Assembly: GCF_000282315.2 (NCBI RefSeq)
Contig: NZ_AKJN02000006.1
Location: 1,674,001-1,738,000 of the forward strand
Direction of reading: 5' to 3'
From: Pseudomonas sp. GM41(2012)
Lineage (GTDB): Bacteria > Pseudomonadota > Gammaproteobacteria > Pseudomonadales > Pseudomonadaceae
DNA length: 64,000 nucleotides
Part shown: positions 18,009 to 28,074 of the stretch, in pieces
Layout of the letters: every line of letters begins with the position of its first letter
Position numbering within the stretch: position 1 is the stretch's first letter
Translations under genes and position numbers: made by a program
Notes under the pieces: generated by a model
The model's database searches: none
Told to the model about the DNA's origin: nothing
The model's input: only the letters and a program-made list of their open reading frames with translations

Positions 18009-18860
18009 ATGCTCAACCGTACCCTGGCATTGGCTGTCGGCGTGACACTGTCTTTTTGCACCCTGTTGGCGCAGGCCGCCGACACCCTGAAAGTCAGTGC
18101 GATTCCCGATGAAGCCCCGACCGAACTGCTGCGCAAGTTCAAGCCGCTGGGCACCTACCTGGAACAACAATTGGGCATGAAGGTCGAGTTCGTTCCCGTG
18201 AGCGACTATCCGGCCGTGGTCGAGGCGCTGGCCACCGACCGTATCGATATGGCCTGGCTGGGCGGCTTCACGTTCGTGCAGGCGCGCCTGAAAACCGGCA
18301 ATGCCATTCCGCTGGTACAGCGCGAACAGGACGCCCAGTTCACCAGCAAATTCATCACCGCCGACCCGGCCGTCAAGTCCCTCGCCGATCTCAAGGGCAA
18401 GACCTTCGCCTTCGGTTCGGTGTCCTCCACGTCGGGCAGTCTCATGCCGCGCTATTTCATGCTGAAGGACGGCATCAAGCCGGAAACCTACTTCAGTCGC
18501 GTGGGCTATTCCGGCGCGCATGACGCCACTGTCGCCTGGGTCCAGGCCGGCAAGGTCGACGCCGGGGTACTGAACGCCAGCGTGTGGGAAAAACTGGTCG
18601 CCGCCGGCAAGGTCGACACTACCAAGGTCAAAGTGTTTGCGACCACCCCGGCCTACTTCGACTACAACTGGACCGTGCGCGGGACCCTCGACCCGGCACT
18701 GGCGGCCAAGATCAAGGCAGCCTTCCTGGCGCTCGATCCGGCGAATCCGAAGGACAAGGAGATTCTGGATCTGCAGGCTGCCAGCCGATTCATCGAAACC
18801 AAACCCGAGAACTACAAGGGCATCGAGGAAGCCGCACGCGCTGCCGACCTGCTCAAATGA
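18009..18860 (+). CDS. ABC transporter substrate-binding protein, phosphonate/selenate type
   Basis: A 283-residue periplasmic protein with a signal peptide ([18 protein letters not shown], cleavage before ADTLK). The mature part is PhnD-like: [32 protein letters not shown] and [19 protein letters not shown]. This is close to the group annotated as putative selenate binding proteins. Start at 18009 is preceded by CGGAG. First gene of a four-gene importer with 4- to 7-base overlaps. Phosphonate, phosphite, selenate or a similar oxyanion are all possible. No selenium or C-P lyase gene is nearby. Confidence 0.85.
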   Translation: MLNRTLALAVGVTLSFCTLLAQAADTLKVSAIPDEAPTELLRKFKPLGTYLEQQLGMKVEFVPVSDYPAVVEALATDRIDMAWLGGFTFVQARLKTGNAIPLVQREQDAQFTSKFITADPAVKSLADLKGKTFAFGSVSSTSGSLMPRYFMLKDGIKPETYFSRVGYSGAHDATVAWVQAGKVDAGVLNASVWEKLVAAGKVDTTKVKVFATTPAYFDYNWTVRGTLDPALAAKIKAAFLALDPANPKDKEILDLQAASRFIETKPENYKGIEEAARAADLLK

Positions 18861-19654
18861 CGTTGCATCTGACCCAGGTCAACCTTACCCACGCCAACGG
18901 CGTCCAGGCGTTGCGTGGGGTGGACTTGCACATCGGTGCCAGCGAACAGGTCGCCATCATCGGTCCGTCCGGCGCGGGCAAGTCGAGCCTGCTCAACCTG
19001 CTGGCCACCGCCCTGCGACCGGACAACGGTGAGCTGCAGGTCCTCGGCGAGCGCGCCTGGCAGCTGTCTGCCCGTCAGCGTCAGCGTCTTCGCGCGCGCA
19101 TCGGCCTGATCCATCAAGCGCCCCCACTGCCACCGCGCCAGCGCGTGGTCACGGCGGTACTGGCCGGAAAGCTGGGTCAGTGGGGCCTGGGCAAAAGCCT
19201 GCTGAACCTGTTGCGTCCGGTGGATATTCCGGGCGCACGTGCAGCGTTGGCCAGGCTGGACCTCAGCGACAAGTTGTTCGCCCATTGCCAGCAACTGTCC
19301 GGTGGACAGCTACAGCGCGTGGGCATTGCCCGCGTGTTGTATCAAGCGCCCGAGGTGTTGCTGGCCGATGAGCCGGTCTCGGCCATGGACCCGGTGTTGG
19401 CCGAGCACACGCTGTCGGTGCTCTGCCGCCATGCCCGGAAGCACAACGTCACCCTGGTCGCCAGCCTGCATGCGGTGGAGCTCGCCCTGGCGCACTTTTC
19501 GCGGATCATCGGCTTGCGTGATGGACAGATCCTGTTCGACCTTGCGGCCAGCGAAGTCGACCGCGAGTTGCTCGACAAGCTCTACGCCAACGAACAATTG
19601 CAATCGCCACCGATTACTCCGGCGCCCTTGAGTGTGCAGATTCCCCGATGCTGA
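18857..19654 (+). CDS. ABC transporter ATP-binding protein (PhnC-like)
   Basis: A 265-residue ATPase with Walker [13 protein letters not shown] near residue 37, ABC signature [15 protein letters not shown], Walker [14 protein letters not shown] and a switch His in [12 protein letters not shown]. It powers the two permeases that follow. Its ATG overlaps the stop of the binding-protein gene (ATGA). Longer upstream reading is a shadow of that gene. Confidence 0.93.
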   Translation: MTLHLTQVNLTHANGVQALRGVDLHIGASEQVAIIGPSGAGKSSLLNLLATALRPDNGELQVLGERAWQLSARQRQRLRARIGLIHQAPPLPPRQRVVTAVLAGKLGQWGLGKSLLNLLRPVDIPGARAALARLDLSDKLFAHCQQLSGGQLQRVGIARVLYQAPEVLLADEPVSAMDPVLAEHTLSVLCRHARKHNVTLVASLHAVELALAHFSRIIGLRDGQILFDLAASEVDRELLDKLYANEQLQSPPITPAPLSVQIPRC

Positions 19655-20475
19655 CCCGTGATACCCGAGATCCGGCCACCCGGCCCCGCCTGCTGCTCAC
19701 CTTGCTGGCCCTTGCCTTGCTGTGGCCGGGCATCCACTTCAGCGAGCTGGACCTCAGTGTGCTGGTGGCGAGTGACAGTCAGAGCGAGATGGGCCGGTTT
19801 GTCTCAGCCTTCTGGCCACCGGCCCATGGCGAGGAATTCATTGAGCTGTTAGTGCAAGCCACCTTGCAGACCCTGGCCATCGCCACGGCCGGCATGGCCC
19901 TGACGTTGCTGTTGGCCGTCCCCGCCAGCCTGCTGGCCAGTCGGGCTCTGTCGCTGTCTGCTGCCTCCCGAGCCGGCCACCCGAGTTATTGGGGCCAACT
20001 GCTGCGTTGGCCGGTACGCGGTTTACTGATCTTCCTGCGCAGCGTGCCGGAAATCGTCTGGGCGCTTTTGTTCGTGCGCGCCGTCGGCCTCGGCCCGACG
20101 GCCGGGGTGCTGGCCATTGCCATTACCTACAGCGGCATGTTGGGCAAGGTCTACGCGGAAATTTTCGAGTCAGTCGACCAGCGCCCGGCCCACGCACTGC
20201 TGCAGGCTGGCAGCGGTCGGCTCGCCGCCTTTTTCTACGGGATCCTGCCCAATGTCGCTGCGGAACTGCTGTCGTACACGGTGTACCGCTGGGAATGCGC
20301 CATCCGCGCCTCGGTGGTGATGGGCTTCGTCGGTGCCGGCGGTCTGGGCCAGCAAATGGATTTGTCGTTGCGCATGTTCGCCGGCGGTGAAGTGGCCAGT
20401 TTGTTACTGACGTTCCTCGTACTGGTGCTGCTCGCCGATCAACTCAGTCGCCTGCTGCGCTGGAGGCTGGCATGA
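19648..20475 (+). CDS. ABC transporter permease (PhnE-like) 1
   Basis: A 275-residue permease with about six helices and the EAA-loop region ([21 protein letters not shown]), [20 protein letters not shown] and the [19 protein letters not shown] ending typical of PhnE. Overlaps the ATPase gene by 7 bases and the next permease by 4. The two permeases are related but not identical and probably form a heterodimer. Confidence 0.92.
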   Translation: MLTRDTRDPATRPRLLLTLLALALLWPGIHFSELDLSVLVASDSQSEMGRFVSAFWPPAHGEEFIELLVQATLQTLAIATAGMALTLLLAVPASLLASRALSLSAASRAGHPSYWGQLLRWPVRGLLIFLRSVPEIVWALLFVRAVGLGPTAGVLAIAITYSGMLGKVYAEIFESVDQRPAHALLQAGSGRLAAFFYGILPNVAAELLSYTVYRWECAIRASVVMGFVGAGGLGQQMDLSLRMFAGGEVASLLLTFLVLVLLADQLSRLLRWRLA

Positions 20476-21239
20476 ATCGCCTGATCAATCTGGTGCTGCT
20501 CCTGTGTATCGGCGCCGCGGTGGTCGCCTCGTTCATCTACTTGGGCATTGACCTCGGCGAGCTCGGTGGCAGCAGTAACCTGAAGCAGATGGGCGCTTAT
20601 GCACAGCGTTTTCTCAGCCCGGACTTGAGCGCAGGCCATCTGCAAGCCATCGGCCACGGTGCCCTGGAAACCCTTGCCATGTCCGCCCTTGGCACCCTGC
20701 TCGCGGCGGTATTCGGCCTGCTGTTGGCATTGCCCGCGGCCGGACGTTTTGGCTGGCCTCTGCAAAGCGCATCGCGCCTGGTGCTCAACGCCTTGCGCGC
20801 GGTTCCAGAACTGGTGTGGGCCGCGCTGATGGTCCTGGCCGCCGGGCTCGGCCCCAATGCCGGCACCCTGGCCTTGGCCTTGCACACCACCGGCGTGCTC
20901 GGCCGGCTGTTCGCCGAAGCGCTGGAAAACACCCCACCCGAACCGGCCGAAGCCATCCGTCTGCAGGGCGGCAATGCCATATCGGCGTTCTGCTACGGAT
21001 CACTGCCCAACCTGTTGCCTCAACTACTGGCCTACATCCTGTACCGCTGGGAAAACAATATCCGCATGGCCAGCGTGCTCGGCTTCGTCGGTGCCGGTGG
21101 TTTGGGGCAAATGCTCTATGTCAGCCTCAGCCTGTTCCAGGAAGCTCAAGCCAGCACGGTCATTCTGGCCATGCTGCTACTGGTATTGGCCGTCGACACA
21201 TTGAGCAGCTGGAGCCGTCAACGCTGGGTCAAGGCCTGA
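20472..21239 (+). CDS. ABC transporter permease (PhnE-like) 2
   Basis: A 255-residue permease parallel to the preceding one: ALRAVPELVWAALMVLAAGLG, ENTPPEPAEAIRLQGGNA (EAA loop) and [20 protein letters not shown]. Last gene of the importer operon, coupled by ATGA. It ends 3 bases from the convergent agmatine deiminase gene, with no clear terminator between them. Confidence 0.92.
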   Translation: MNRLINLVLLLCIGAAVVASFIYLGIDLGELGGSSNLKQMGAYAQRFLSPDLSAGHLQAIGHGALETLAMSALGTLLAAVFGLLLALPAAGRFGWPLQSASRLVLNALRAVPELVWAALMVLAAGLGPNAGTLALALHTTGVLGRLFAEALENTPPEPAEAIRLQGGNAISAFCYGSLPNLLPQLLAYILYRWENNIRMASVLGFVGAGGLGQMLYVSLSLFQEAQASTVILAMLLLVLAVDTLSSWSRQRWVKA

Positions 21240-21242
21240 CGG

Positions 21243-22400
21243 CTAAGCCAACGGTTGGTGACTGGTCACACAGTGGATACCGCCGCCACCGGCAGAGATC
21301 GCGTCGATGTTGAGCTGTACCACTTCACGGTCCGGGTAGAGCTCTGACAGCAAATCAAAGGCTTTGGAGTCTGCCGCCCTGTCACCAAACTCGGGCGCAA
21401 TGACCGCCCCGTTGATTACGAAATAGTTGATGTAGCCAGCGGCAAAGTCCGGGTTGTTGCGGCTGAACTTGCTCTTTCGTGGGTTGAGCGGTGGCGACAC
21501 GGTATGCACCTGCAGCTTGCGGCCATCGGCATCCGTGGCATTTTTTAGAATGTCCAAATGGGCCCGCGTGACGCTGTAATCGTATGACTGAGGGTCGTTG
21601 TCGAGGTTGGCGATCACAACGCCTGGCTTGACGAAACGGGCGTAGAAATCGACGTGGGCATCTGTGATGTCTTTGCCTTTGATCCCCGGCAGCCAGATGA
21701 TCTTGCGCAAGCCCAAGCGCGCTTTCAGCTCTTGCTCGATCTCGGCCTTGCTCCAATCGGGGTTGCGGTTGGCATTGATCCAGCTGCTCTCGGTCATGAT
21801 CCCCGTGCCGTGACCATCCACTTCGATACCACCGCCCTCGCCCACCAACTCGCTGCGGATATGACGGGCTTCCACAGTGCTCGCAACCAGAGCGGCCAGT
21901 TGCGCATCCTCGCCGTGCTGCTGTTTGTTGCCCCAGCCGTTGAAGTTGAAATCCACGGCGCCGAGCCCGCCGTCCCCATCAATGACAAAGTTGGCGCCGG
22001 TATCGCGCATCCAGATGTCGTCGAGTTCGCTGGTGACGTAGGTGATATTAGCCGTGCCGCAGTGTTCTTCGGCCAGCTCCCGTTCACGCTCCCGACAGAA
22101 CACGGTCACCGGTTCATATCGCGCGAGGGTGCGAGCGATCAGGCCAATGGCGGCTTGTACGTCGGGGGTGAAATCCTCCCAGATCGCTTCCTGTGCGCCA
22201 AAGGCGATGAAGGCCCGCTGATGCCTGTCGCCCTCATCCGGCATACGCCAACTGCCGGGCGTAGCCGCTTGCGCGCGCAGGGGTGTCAGGCCAAACCCGA
22301 TAGACGCTGCCGCGCCCAAACCGGCGACGACCGATACCTGTTTGATGAACTCACGACGCGTCGACATCTGTTGATCCCTGGAATGTGTGTCTGAAGTCAT
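21243..22400 (-). CDS. Agmatine deiminase-family protein with Tat signal
   Basis: A 385-residue member of the porphyromonas-type peptidyl-arginine/agmatine deiminase family. It opens with STRREFIKQVSVVAGLGAAA, a twin-arginine signal ending at AQAA, so it should be exported folded. Core motifs are present: WMRDTGANFV, the GEGGGIEVDGHGT loop, TDAHVDFYARF with the catalytic His, and Cys377 in GGGGIHCVTSHQ. The reaction would be agmatine to N-carbamoylputrescine plus ammonia. The ATG at 22400 overlaps the preceding stop; a second ATG at 22367 has its own AGGGA site, and both keep the Tat motif. Confidence 0.85.
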   Translation of the reverse strand: MTSDTHSRDQQMSTRREFIKQVSVVAGLGAAASIGFGLTPLRAQAATPGSWRMPDEGDRHQRAFIAFGAQEAIWEDFTPDVQAAIGLIARTLARYEPVTVFCRERERELAEEHCGTANITYVTSELDDIWMRDTGANFVIDGDGGLGAVDFNFNGWGNKQQHGEDAQLAALVASTVEARHIRSELVGEGGGIEVDGHGTGIMTESSWINANRNPDWSKAEIEQELKARLGLRKIIWLPGIKGKDITDAHVDFYARFVKPGVVIANLDNDPQSYDYSVTRAHLDILKNATDADGRKLQVHTVSPPLNPRKSKFSRNNPDFAAGYINYFVINGAVIAPEFGDRAADSKAFDLLSELYPDREVVQLNIDAISAGGGGIHCVTSHQPLA

Positions 22401-23500
22401 TTCGCGGTGGCCGTCTTGAACTTGGTCCAGGTGCGCATGCGCGCCCGCATATCGGGCTGGGGGATGTCCTTGCCCGGAATCAACCGTGCGTAAGTGGCCT
22501 CATCGAGGTAAATATCCGGGTTGTTGCGCATGGTCTCATCGACGCTCGCACGTGCCTTGGCATTGGAGGTCGGATAGCCGGTGAAGTTACTGATGGCAGC
22601 CATGTTGTCCGGGCGCATGACGAAGTTGATGAACGCATAGGCGTATTCGGGATGTCTGGCGTCGACCGGAATCGCCATGGTGTCCATCCACACCGTGGTG
22701 CCTTCACGGGGGATGCGGTATTGGAACATGGCGTGCTTGCCGGCGGAATCCGCCGTCCGTTGCGCCTGTGTCATGTCGCCGCTGTAACCGAGCGACAGGC
22801 ACAGGTTACCGTTCACCAGGTCGGTGACCGGCTGCGACTGGAACTTGCGGATGTACGGCCGAAGTTTCAGCAGCAGATCATTCGCTGCGGCCAGGTCTTC
22901 GGGCTTGGCGCTGCGCGGCTCACGGCCCAGGTAGTTGAGTACAACCGCCAGCACTTCGTCCGGCGAATCGATCATCGAAATGCCGCAGTCGGCAAATTTG
23001 CCAGCCAGTTCCGGTTTGAACAACATGTCGAGACTGTTGACTGGAGCATCCGGCACACGCTGTTTGACCTGCTCGGCATTGTAGGTCAGGCCGATGGTGC
23101 CCCAGGTGTAAGGGACAGTGGCCTGGCGCGAATACTCGTAGTGCGTTCGCAACTTCTGCAAGCCGGGTTCGATGTCATCCAGGGCCGTGAGTTTTGACCG
23201 GTCCAGCGGTTGCAGGCTGCCGGCGCGCATCAAGCGTTCGGCGACGGTGTCACCCGGGAAGATCAGGTCATAACCGCTGCCGCCGGCGAGCATTTTGGCT
23301 TCCAGCGTTTCACTGCCGTCCATGACGTCGTAGATCACTTTGATCCCGGTTTCGGCGGTGAATTTGGCCAGCGTGTCCTCGGCAAAATAGTCGGCCCAGT
23401 TGTACAGCCTGAGGGTTTTCTCTTCCGCGTGCAGCGCCGGCAAGGCACAGCCCAGCGCCAGGCCCAAGGCGCCGCTCAACAGTTTATTGATCGAGTGCAT
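22397..23500 (-). CDS. Polyamine ABC transporter substrate-binding protein (PotF-like)
   Basis: A 367-residue periplasmic protein with a signal peptide (LLSGALGLALGCALPALHA). Mature features of PotD/PotF: LRLYNWADYFAEDTLAKF, GYDLIFPGDTVAERLM, GTIGLTYNAEQ and EGTTVWMDTMAIP. It should bind putrescine or a related amine. No permease or ATPase is encoded nearby, so it must borrow another transporter or act as a sensor. Start at 23500 follows AGAGG; it lies between carbamoylputrescine amidase and the exported deiminase in one operon. Confidence 0.9.
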   Translation of the reverse strand: MHSINKLLSGALGLALGCALPALHAEEKTLRLYNWADYFAEDTLAKFTAETGIKVIYDVMDGSETLEAKMLAGGSGYDLIFPGDTVAERLMRAGSLQPLDRSKLTALDDIEPGLQKLRTHYEYSRQATVPYTWGTIGLTYNAEQVKQRVPDAPVNSLDMLFKPELAGKFADCGISMIDSPDEVLAVVLNYLGREPRSAKPEDLAAANDLLLKLRPYIRKFQSQPVTDLVNGNLCLSLGYSGDMTQAQRTADSAGKHAMFQYRIPREGTTVWMDTMAIPVDARHPEYAYAFINFVMRPDNMAAISNFTGYPTSNAKARASVDETMRNNPDIYLDEATYARLIPGKDIPQPDMRARMRTWTKFKTATAK

Positions 23501-23501
23501 A

Positions 23502-24410
23502 TCAAACCTCTTGAGTCTTCCAGCGTGCATGGGTGTGGCGACCGTCCTGAGTCAACAGTGCGCCGTACATGTCCGGACGACGATCGCGGTAAATGCCCCA
23601 GCTCAAGCGCTCTTCACGCATGGCGGCCAGGTCCAGGCTTTGCACCAGCACGCCGGTGCTGTCGCGGTCGGCCTCGGCGAGCAACTTGCCCTTGTGATTG
23701 CAGATAAACGACGAGCCGTAGAAGCTCATCTGCAAGGTCGGATCGGTGGTCGCCGCCTCTCGACCGACGCGGTTGGCGGCCACCACCGGCAGCAGGTTGG
23801 CGGCGGCGTGGCCGCGCATGGTCATCTGCCAGTGGTCACGGGAATCCAGCGTCGCGCAGCCAGGCTCAGAACCGATGGCGGTGGGAAACAGCAAGACTTC
23901 AGCGCCCATCAACGCCAGGCAGCGCGCAGTTTCGGGGAACCACTGATCCCAGCAGATCCCCACACCCAGGCGCCCGAACGCCGTGTCCCAGACACGAAAA
24001 CCGGTATCGCCGGGGCTGAAGTATTCCTTCTCCTGATAGCCGATGGCGTTGGGAATGTGGGTCTTGCGATAAACGCCCAGCAAGCGCCCATCGGCATCGG
24101 CCACGCTCAAGGAATTGAAGTAGGCATTGCCGGCCTTCTCGAACCAGCTCAGCGGCAGCACCACACCCAACTCTTTGGCCAATGCGGCAAAGCGCTTGAG
24201 CACAGGGCTGTATCGATATTCTTCAGCCAGCTCCAGGTGCTTGTGGCTTTGCTCGATGCAGAAATACGGCGTGGCAAACAGCTCCTGCAACAGGATCACC
24301 TGGGCGCCTTTGGCCGCGGCTTCGCGCACAAGTTGCTCAGCCTGATCGAGGTTTTCTTTCAAGTCCCAGGTGCAAGGCATCTGGGTGGTGGCGATGGTCA
24401 GAAGCGTCAT
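23502..24410 (-). CDS. aguB: N-carbamoylputrescine amidase
   Basis: A 302-residue nitrilase-superfamily enzyme. Triad: Glu43 in ILLQELFATPYFC, Lys116 in YRKTHIPNAIGYQEK and Cys153 in GVGICWDQWFPETAR. The QEKEYFSPGDTGF and GSEPGC sequences are characteristic of AguB. It hydrolyses N-carbamoylputrescine to putrescine, CO2 and ammonia, following agmatine deiminase. Start at 24410 gives a 4-base gap to the upstream deiminase gene; the longer upstream frame is a shadow. Confidence 0.95.
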   Translation of the reverse strand: MTLLTIATTQMPCTWDLKENLDQAEQLVREAAAKGAQVILLQELFATPYFCIEQSHKHLELAEEYRYSPVLKRFAALAKELGVVLPLSWFEKAGNAYFNSLSVADADGRLLGVYRKTHIPNAIGYQEKEYFSPGDTGFRVWDTAFGRLGVGICWDQWFPETARCLALMGAEVLLFPTAIGSEPGCATLDSRDHWQMTMRGHAAANLLPVVAANRVGREAATTDPTLQMSFYGSSFICNHKGKLLAEADRDSTGVLVQSLDLAAMREERLSWGIYRDRRPDMYGALLTQDGRHTHARWKTQEV

Positions 24411-24414
24411 GGCA

Positions 24415-25479
24415 TCAACCCTCCACCGGCCAGGCGGGCTGCTGCTGGGTGATGCAATGCACACCGCCACCACCGTGGGCCAGGTGATTGATCCGCACCG
24501 GCACCACTTCTCGCCCGGGGAACGCCTGAGCCAACACTTCGGCCGCGACGTTGTCGGCATCAATGCCGTAGGCCGGCATGATGATGGCGCCGTTGGCGAT
24601 GTAGAAGTTGGTGTAGGAGGCGCAGAACACTTCCGCTTCGGTGTCCACGGCATCGCTGGCTTCATACAATTCGATCAGCTCGAACTTCCGACCCTGGGCA
24701 TCGGTGGCCAGCTCCAGGGCACGACGGTTTTCCCGGGCCACTTCGGCATACACCGATTGCCGGTCGTGGGTGGCATCCACCAGCAACACGCCAGGGCGGG
24801 CGAACGCGCACACGCCATCGACGTGGCCGTCAGTCATGTCGCCGGTCACGTAATCCGGATCGCCGGGCAGCCAGATCGTCTTCTTCACGCCCAGCAGACG
24901 CGTGAAGATTTCCTCCATCTCCGCCTTGTTCATGCCCGGGTTGCGATTGGGGTTGAGCAGCACCGACTCGGTGGTGATCAACGTGCCCTCGCCGTCCACA
25001 TGGATGGCCCCGCCTTCATTGCTCAGCGCGGTACCAAAGCACTCCAGGCCCAAATGATTGAGTGCGCGACGAGCCAGGCTTTCGTCCAGATCATGGGCCG
25101 ACTTGCCGCCCCACGCGTTGAAGCGCCAGCTCACCCCGGCCAGGCCTTGTTGCGGATGGCAGACGAAGCTCGGACCGGAGTCCCGGCACCAGCTGTCGTT
25201 CACCGCCAGCTCAATCAATTCGATGTTCGGCCCGCATAACGCTTTGGCACTGGCGACAGCAGAAGGGTCGACGACCAGTTTCACCGGTTCGAAACGGGCG
25301 ATGGCGTTGGCGACGCGAGCGAAGTCCTCTTGCACTTGCGGCAATGTCACGCCCCAACCGGACTCCCAGAGTGCCGTGTTGTGTGGCCAGACCATCCAGG
25401 TGGCGGCGTGCCTGACCCACTCGGCCGGCATCATCCAACCGCTGTTTCGAATTTCATTCTGCTGCATGACATGCTGCAT
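24415..25479 (-). CDS. aguA: Agmatine deiminase (cytoplasmic)
   Basis: A 354-residue enzyme without signal, of normal AguA length. WMVWPHNTALWESG, WCRDSGPSFV, NEGGAIHVDGEGT, GHVDGVCAF (catalytic His) and Cys342 in GGGGVHCITQQQP mark an active enzyme making N-carbamoylputrescine from agmatine. First gene of an aguA-aguB-binding-protein-deiminase operon. A LysR gene is divergent 136 bases away and is the likely regulator. Confidence 0.95.
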   Translation of the reverse strand: MQHVMQQNEIRNSGWMMPAEWVRHAATWMVWPHNTALWESGWGVTLPQVQEDFARVANAIARFEPVKLVVDPSAVASAKALCGPNIELIELAVNDSWCRDSGPSFVCHPQQGLAGVSWRFNAWGGKSAHDLDESLARRALNHLGLECFGTALSNEGGAIHVDGEGTLITTESVLLNPNRNPGMNKAEMEEIFTRLLGVKKTIWLPGDPDYVTGDMTDGHVDGVCAFARPGVLLVDATHDRQSVYAEVARENRRALELATDAQGRKFELIELYEASDAVDTEAEVFCASYTNFYIANGAIIMPAYGIDADNVAAEVLAQAFPGREVVPVRINHLAHGGGGVHCITQQQPAWPVEG

Positions 25480-25615
25480 GATAAAAAGCCCTTTTAGTTA
25501 AGCCATTGTGTTCAACAAAAACTGCTTGGGTGTTCCTGGCATGCATGCTACGGCCGTAAAATCAGGCAAACAAACGATGGATTTAGCGGACAAATGATTA
25601 GAGGAACTTATCAAT

Positions 25616-26470
25616 ATGCTCAAACACTGGCCGCCACTCAGCACCCTTCGCGGCTTTGAAGCCGCCGCCCGGCTGGGCAGTTTCCACAAGGCAGCGGCCG
25701 AGTTGCACCTCACCCAATCGGCGATCAGTCAGCAGATCCGCAGCCTTGAGGCGTACCTCGAACAACCGTTGTTCTTTCGCAATGGACGCAGCGTCAGCCT
25801 GACCGATGCCGGTCACGACCTGCTCAGCACCACCCAGGCGCTGCTGCAACAACTGGCCGTCGGCATTCGTCGTCTGGGGCAGTACCAGAAACCCAACCAA
25901 CTGGTCCTCAACACCACCCCGGCGTTCGCCCGTCACTGGCTCCTGCCACGCTTGGGGGATTTTCGCCGCGAGCACCCGGACGTTGATCTGTGGATTTTCA
26001 GTACCGATGAAGTCCCGGACATGACCACCCAAACCATCGACCTCGCCGTGCGTGACGACATCAGTTCCCAGGCCGAGTGCAGCTTCAAGGTGCTGCACGC
26101 CGACCGCCTCTACCCGGCGTGTCACCCGAACCTGTTGGCACTGCCACGGGAACAGCGCACCACACTGCATGGCGAGCGGGAAATGGATTGGAGTCACTGG
26201 GCGGTGGAGGCTGGCATCGATGTCGGCCAGAAAGATCAGGGACTGAATTTCTCCGACCCCGGCCTGCTGCTGGACGCCGCGTGCGCGGGGCTCGGTATCG
26301 CCCTGGTCAGCCAGTTATTGAGTCGGCAGGCGCGTACCCAAGGATTGTTGCAACCCTTGGTGGAGCAAACCATTCGCGGCCCGAACTGGGCCATGCTGAC
26401 CCATCGTGACAGTGAGAACAGTGCGATGGCTCGAAGCTTCAGCGAGTGGCTGCTGGGTAACCTGGACTGA
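25616..26470 (+). CDS. LysR family regulator (GcvA-like)
   Basis: A 284-residue protein with an N-terminal winged HTH (LSTLRGFEAAARLGSFHKAA, LTQSAISQQIRSLEAYLEQP) and a GcvA-type effector domain with IDLAVRDD and CAGLGIALVSQLL. Divergent from the agmatine operon, so it probably activates it in response to agmatine or a derivative. AGAGGAAC precedes the start. Confidence 0.92.
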   Translation: MLKHWPPLSTLRGFEAAARLGSFHKAAAELHLTQSAISQQIRSLEAYLEQPLFFRNGRSVSLTDAGHDLLSTTQALLQQLAVGIRRLGQYQKPNQLVLNTTPAFARHWLLPRLGDFRREHPDVDLWIFSTDEVPDMTTQTIDLAVRDDISSQAECSFKVLHADRLYPACHPNLLALPREQRTTLHGEREMDWSHWAVEAGIDVGQKDQGLNFSDPGLLLDAACAGLGIALVSQLLSRQARTQGLLQPLVEQTIRGPNWAMLTHRDSENSAMARSFSEWLLGNLD

Positions 26471-26478
26471 GTGAAGCC

Positions 26479-28074
26479 TCACGCTATGGTTCGCGCTGCG
26501 CGTACTTTCGCGTATTTCGAGAGACCGATCTTGATGCCAACCAGCATGGGCGCGGCGACTACAAAAAGCAGGGCAACAGCAATGAATGCCGTGTCGAATG
26601 CAATCACAGCGGCCTGACCTGACACGACCCGGCCCAGGAGGCTCACCGCTGCCCGGCCGGCGGCCGCAGCATCCATCCCTTTCACCGTCAGCATGGCTGT
26701 CGTAGTCGTCAGCCGTTCGATGACCGCGGCCCCTCCTGGGGTGACATTGGCGCCGAGGACCACGGCATTGGCGAAGACGTTATGGTCGATCAATGTCTGG
26801 AGTCCTGCGACGCCCATCAGACCACCCAGCTGGCGCCCCGTATTGAACAGGCCAATACCGAAGGCGAGGTTTCTGCTGTTGAGGTCGCTGAAAGCGATCA
26901 GCGTGATCGAAAGAAAGAGGAAGCCAAGGCCCAGACCGCGCAACAGGATGGCTGCCATCATGTCGGCCGTGCCACTTTCGCTGGTCGAACCGGACAGCAT
27001 CCACATTGCAACCATGATCATCAGGATTCCAAAGGGCACTGTGGCGACCGGCGGAACACGACGGACCTGCATGAGATAAGCCGATATGAGCAGTCCGCCG
27101 ATAAACAACCCGCCACTGGGCAACAGCAGCAGGCCGGCATCGGTAGGCGTGAACGCGAGGACCGACAGGGCAAACGCCGGGATCAAAAATGCGCTGCCGA
27201 ACAAGGCGGCACCGGCGACAAAACTGACGATAAAGGCGAAGCAAAAATCGCTCGATTTGAACAGGGTGAAGTCGAACAGACCTTGGCCCTTGGCCAACAC
27301 TTGATGGCCGAGAAATCCCAGCAGCGCAGCTGTGCCGATCACGCTTAGCCAGAGGATACGTGGCTCTTCGAACCAGTCCCATCGGCTGCCCTGGCTGAGA
27401 ACATAGGTGAAGCAGAACAGCGTGACAGCGATCAGCGCGAAGCCGACCCAGTCAAACGGACGGTGCCGGGCCTTGGCTGGCATCGGGCCGTCTGCGATCA
27501 GCAGAAGTCCGGTCGCCGCCAGGGCCACCGGAACAACGCCGAAGAAAATCCACGTCCAGGACTGGCTATCGATCAACCACCCTTGAAGGGCCGGGGCGAG
27601 TGTCGCGGACGCGACAACGGCGCCCATGGCAAACAGGGCTTGAAGGATGGGCTGACGGGATCGCGCAAAGGAGCGAAATATGACCGCCTGCCCCCCGACC
27701 AGCAGGGTGCCGCCAGCGAAGCCTTGAAAAACTCGAAGCGCGATCAGCAGGTCCAGCCGCGCCGTGATGGCGGCAATGCCGCATGCCATGCCCATGACCA
27801 GGGTTGAGCCGATGATCACATGACGTGGATTAAAACGCGTCAGCAGCCAAGGCGCGGTCATGAACCCGATCAGCTTGAGCGCGGTGTAGCCGATATCCAG
27901 CCAGGCGAACTCATCAGGCGTTGCATAGGTGTCGCCGATGATGTCGCTGCGTCCGAGCGACAGAACGGTGCTGGCGATCGCCTCCGTCAGCGTGGCAAGC
28001 ACGATGCCCATCATGAGCAAGACACCGGTCGTAGCGCTGGTGTTGCTCCGCGCCGCGCTGGCATCCGCGTTCAT
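26479..28074 (-). CDS. MFS multidrug efflux transporter, DHA2/EmrB family
   Basis: A 531-residue 14-helix drug:proton antiporter. Residues near 15-45 (LMMGIVLATLTEAIASTVLS) replace the usual LDTTIVN of EmrB with an atypical sequence, while GFAGGTLLVGGQAVIF retains the motif C-like glycine pattern. It overlaps the HlyD-type gene by 4 bases and should form an inner-membrane/periplasmic efflux pair. No outer-membrane channel gene is nearby, so a TolC/OprM-type protein would be borrowed. Substrate unknown. Confidence 0.88.
   Translation of the reverse strand: MNADASAARSNTSATTGVLLMMGIVLATLTEAIASTVLSLGRSDIIGDTYATPDEFAWLDIGYTALKLIGFMTAPWLLTRFNPRHVIIGSTLVMGMACGIAAITARLDLLIALRVFQGFAGGTLLVGGQAVIFRSFARSRQPILQALFAMGAVVASATLAPALQGWLIDSQSWTWIFFGVVPVALAATGLLLIADGPMPAKARHRPFDWVGFALIAVTLFCFTYVLSQGSRWDWFEEPRILWLSVIGTAALLGFLGHQVLAKGQGLFDFTLFKSSDFCFAFIVSFVAGAALFGSAFLIPAFALSVLAFTPTDAGLLLLPSGGLFIGGLLISAYLMQVRRVPPVATVPFGILMIMVAMWMLSGSTSESGTADMMAAILLRGLGLGFLFLSITLIAFSDLNSRNLAFGIGLFNTGRQLGGLMGVAGLQTLIDHNVFANAVVLGANVTPGGAAVIERLTTTTAMLTVKGMDAAAAGRAAVSLLGRVVSGQAAVIAFDTAFIAVALLFVVAAPMLVGIKIGLSKYAKVRAARTIA

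Noticed and set aside
18584..18856. N-terminal extension of the ABC ATPase gene
   Set aside because: It lies inside the binding-protein gene; the ATG overlapping that stop starts exactly at the ATPase domain.
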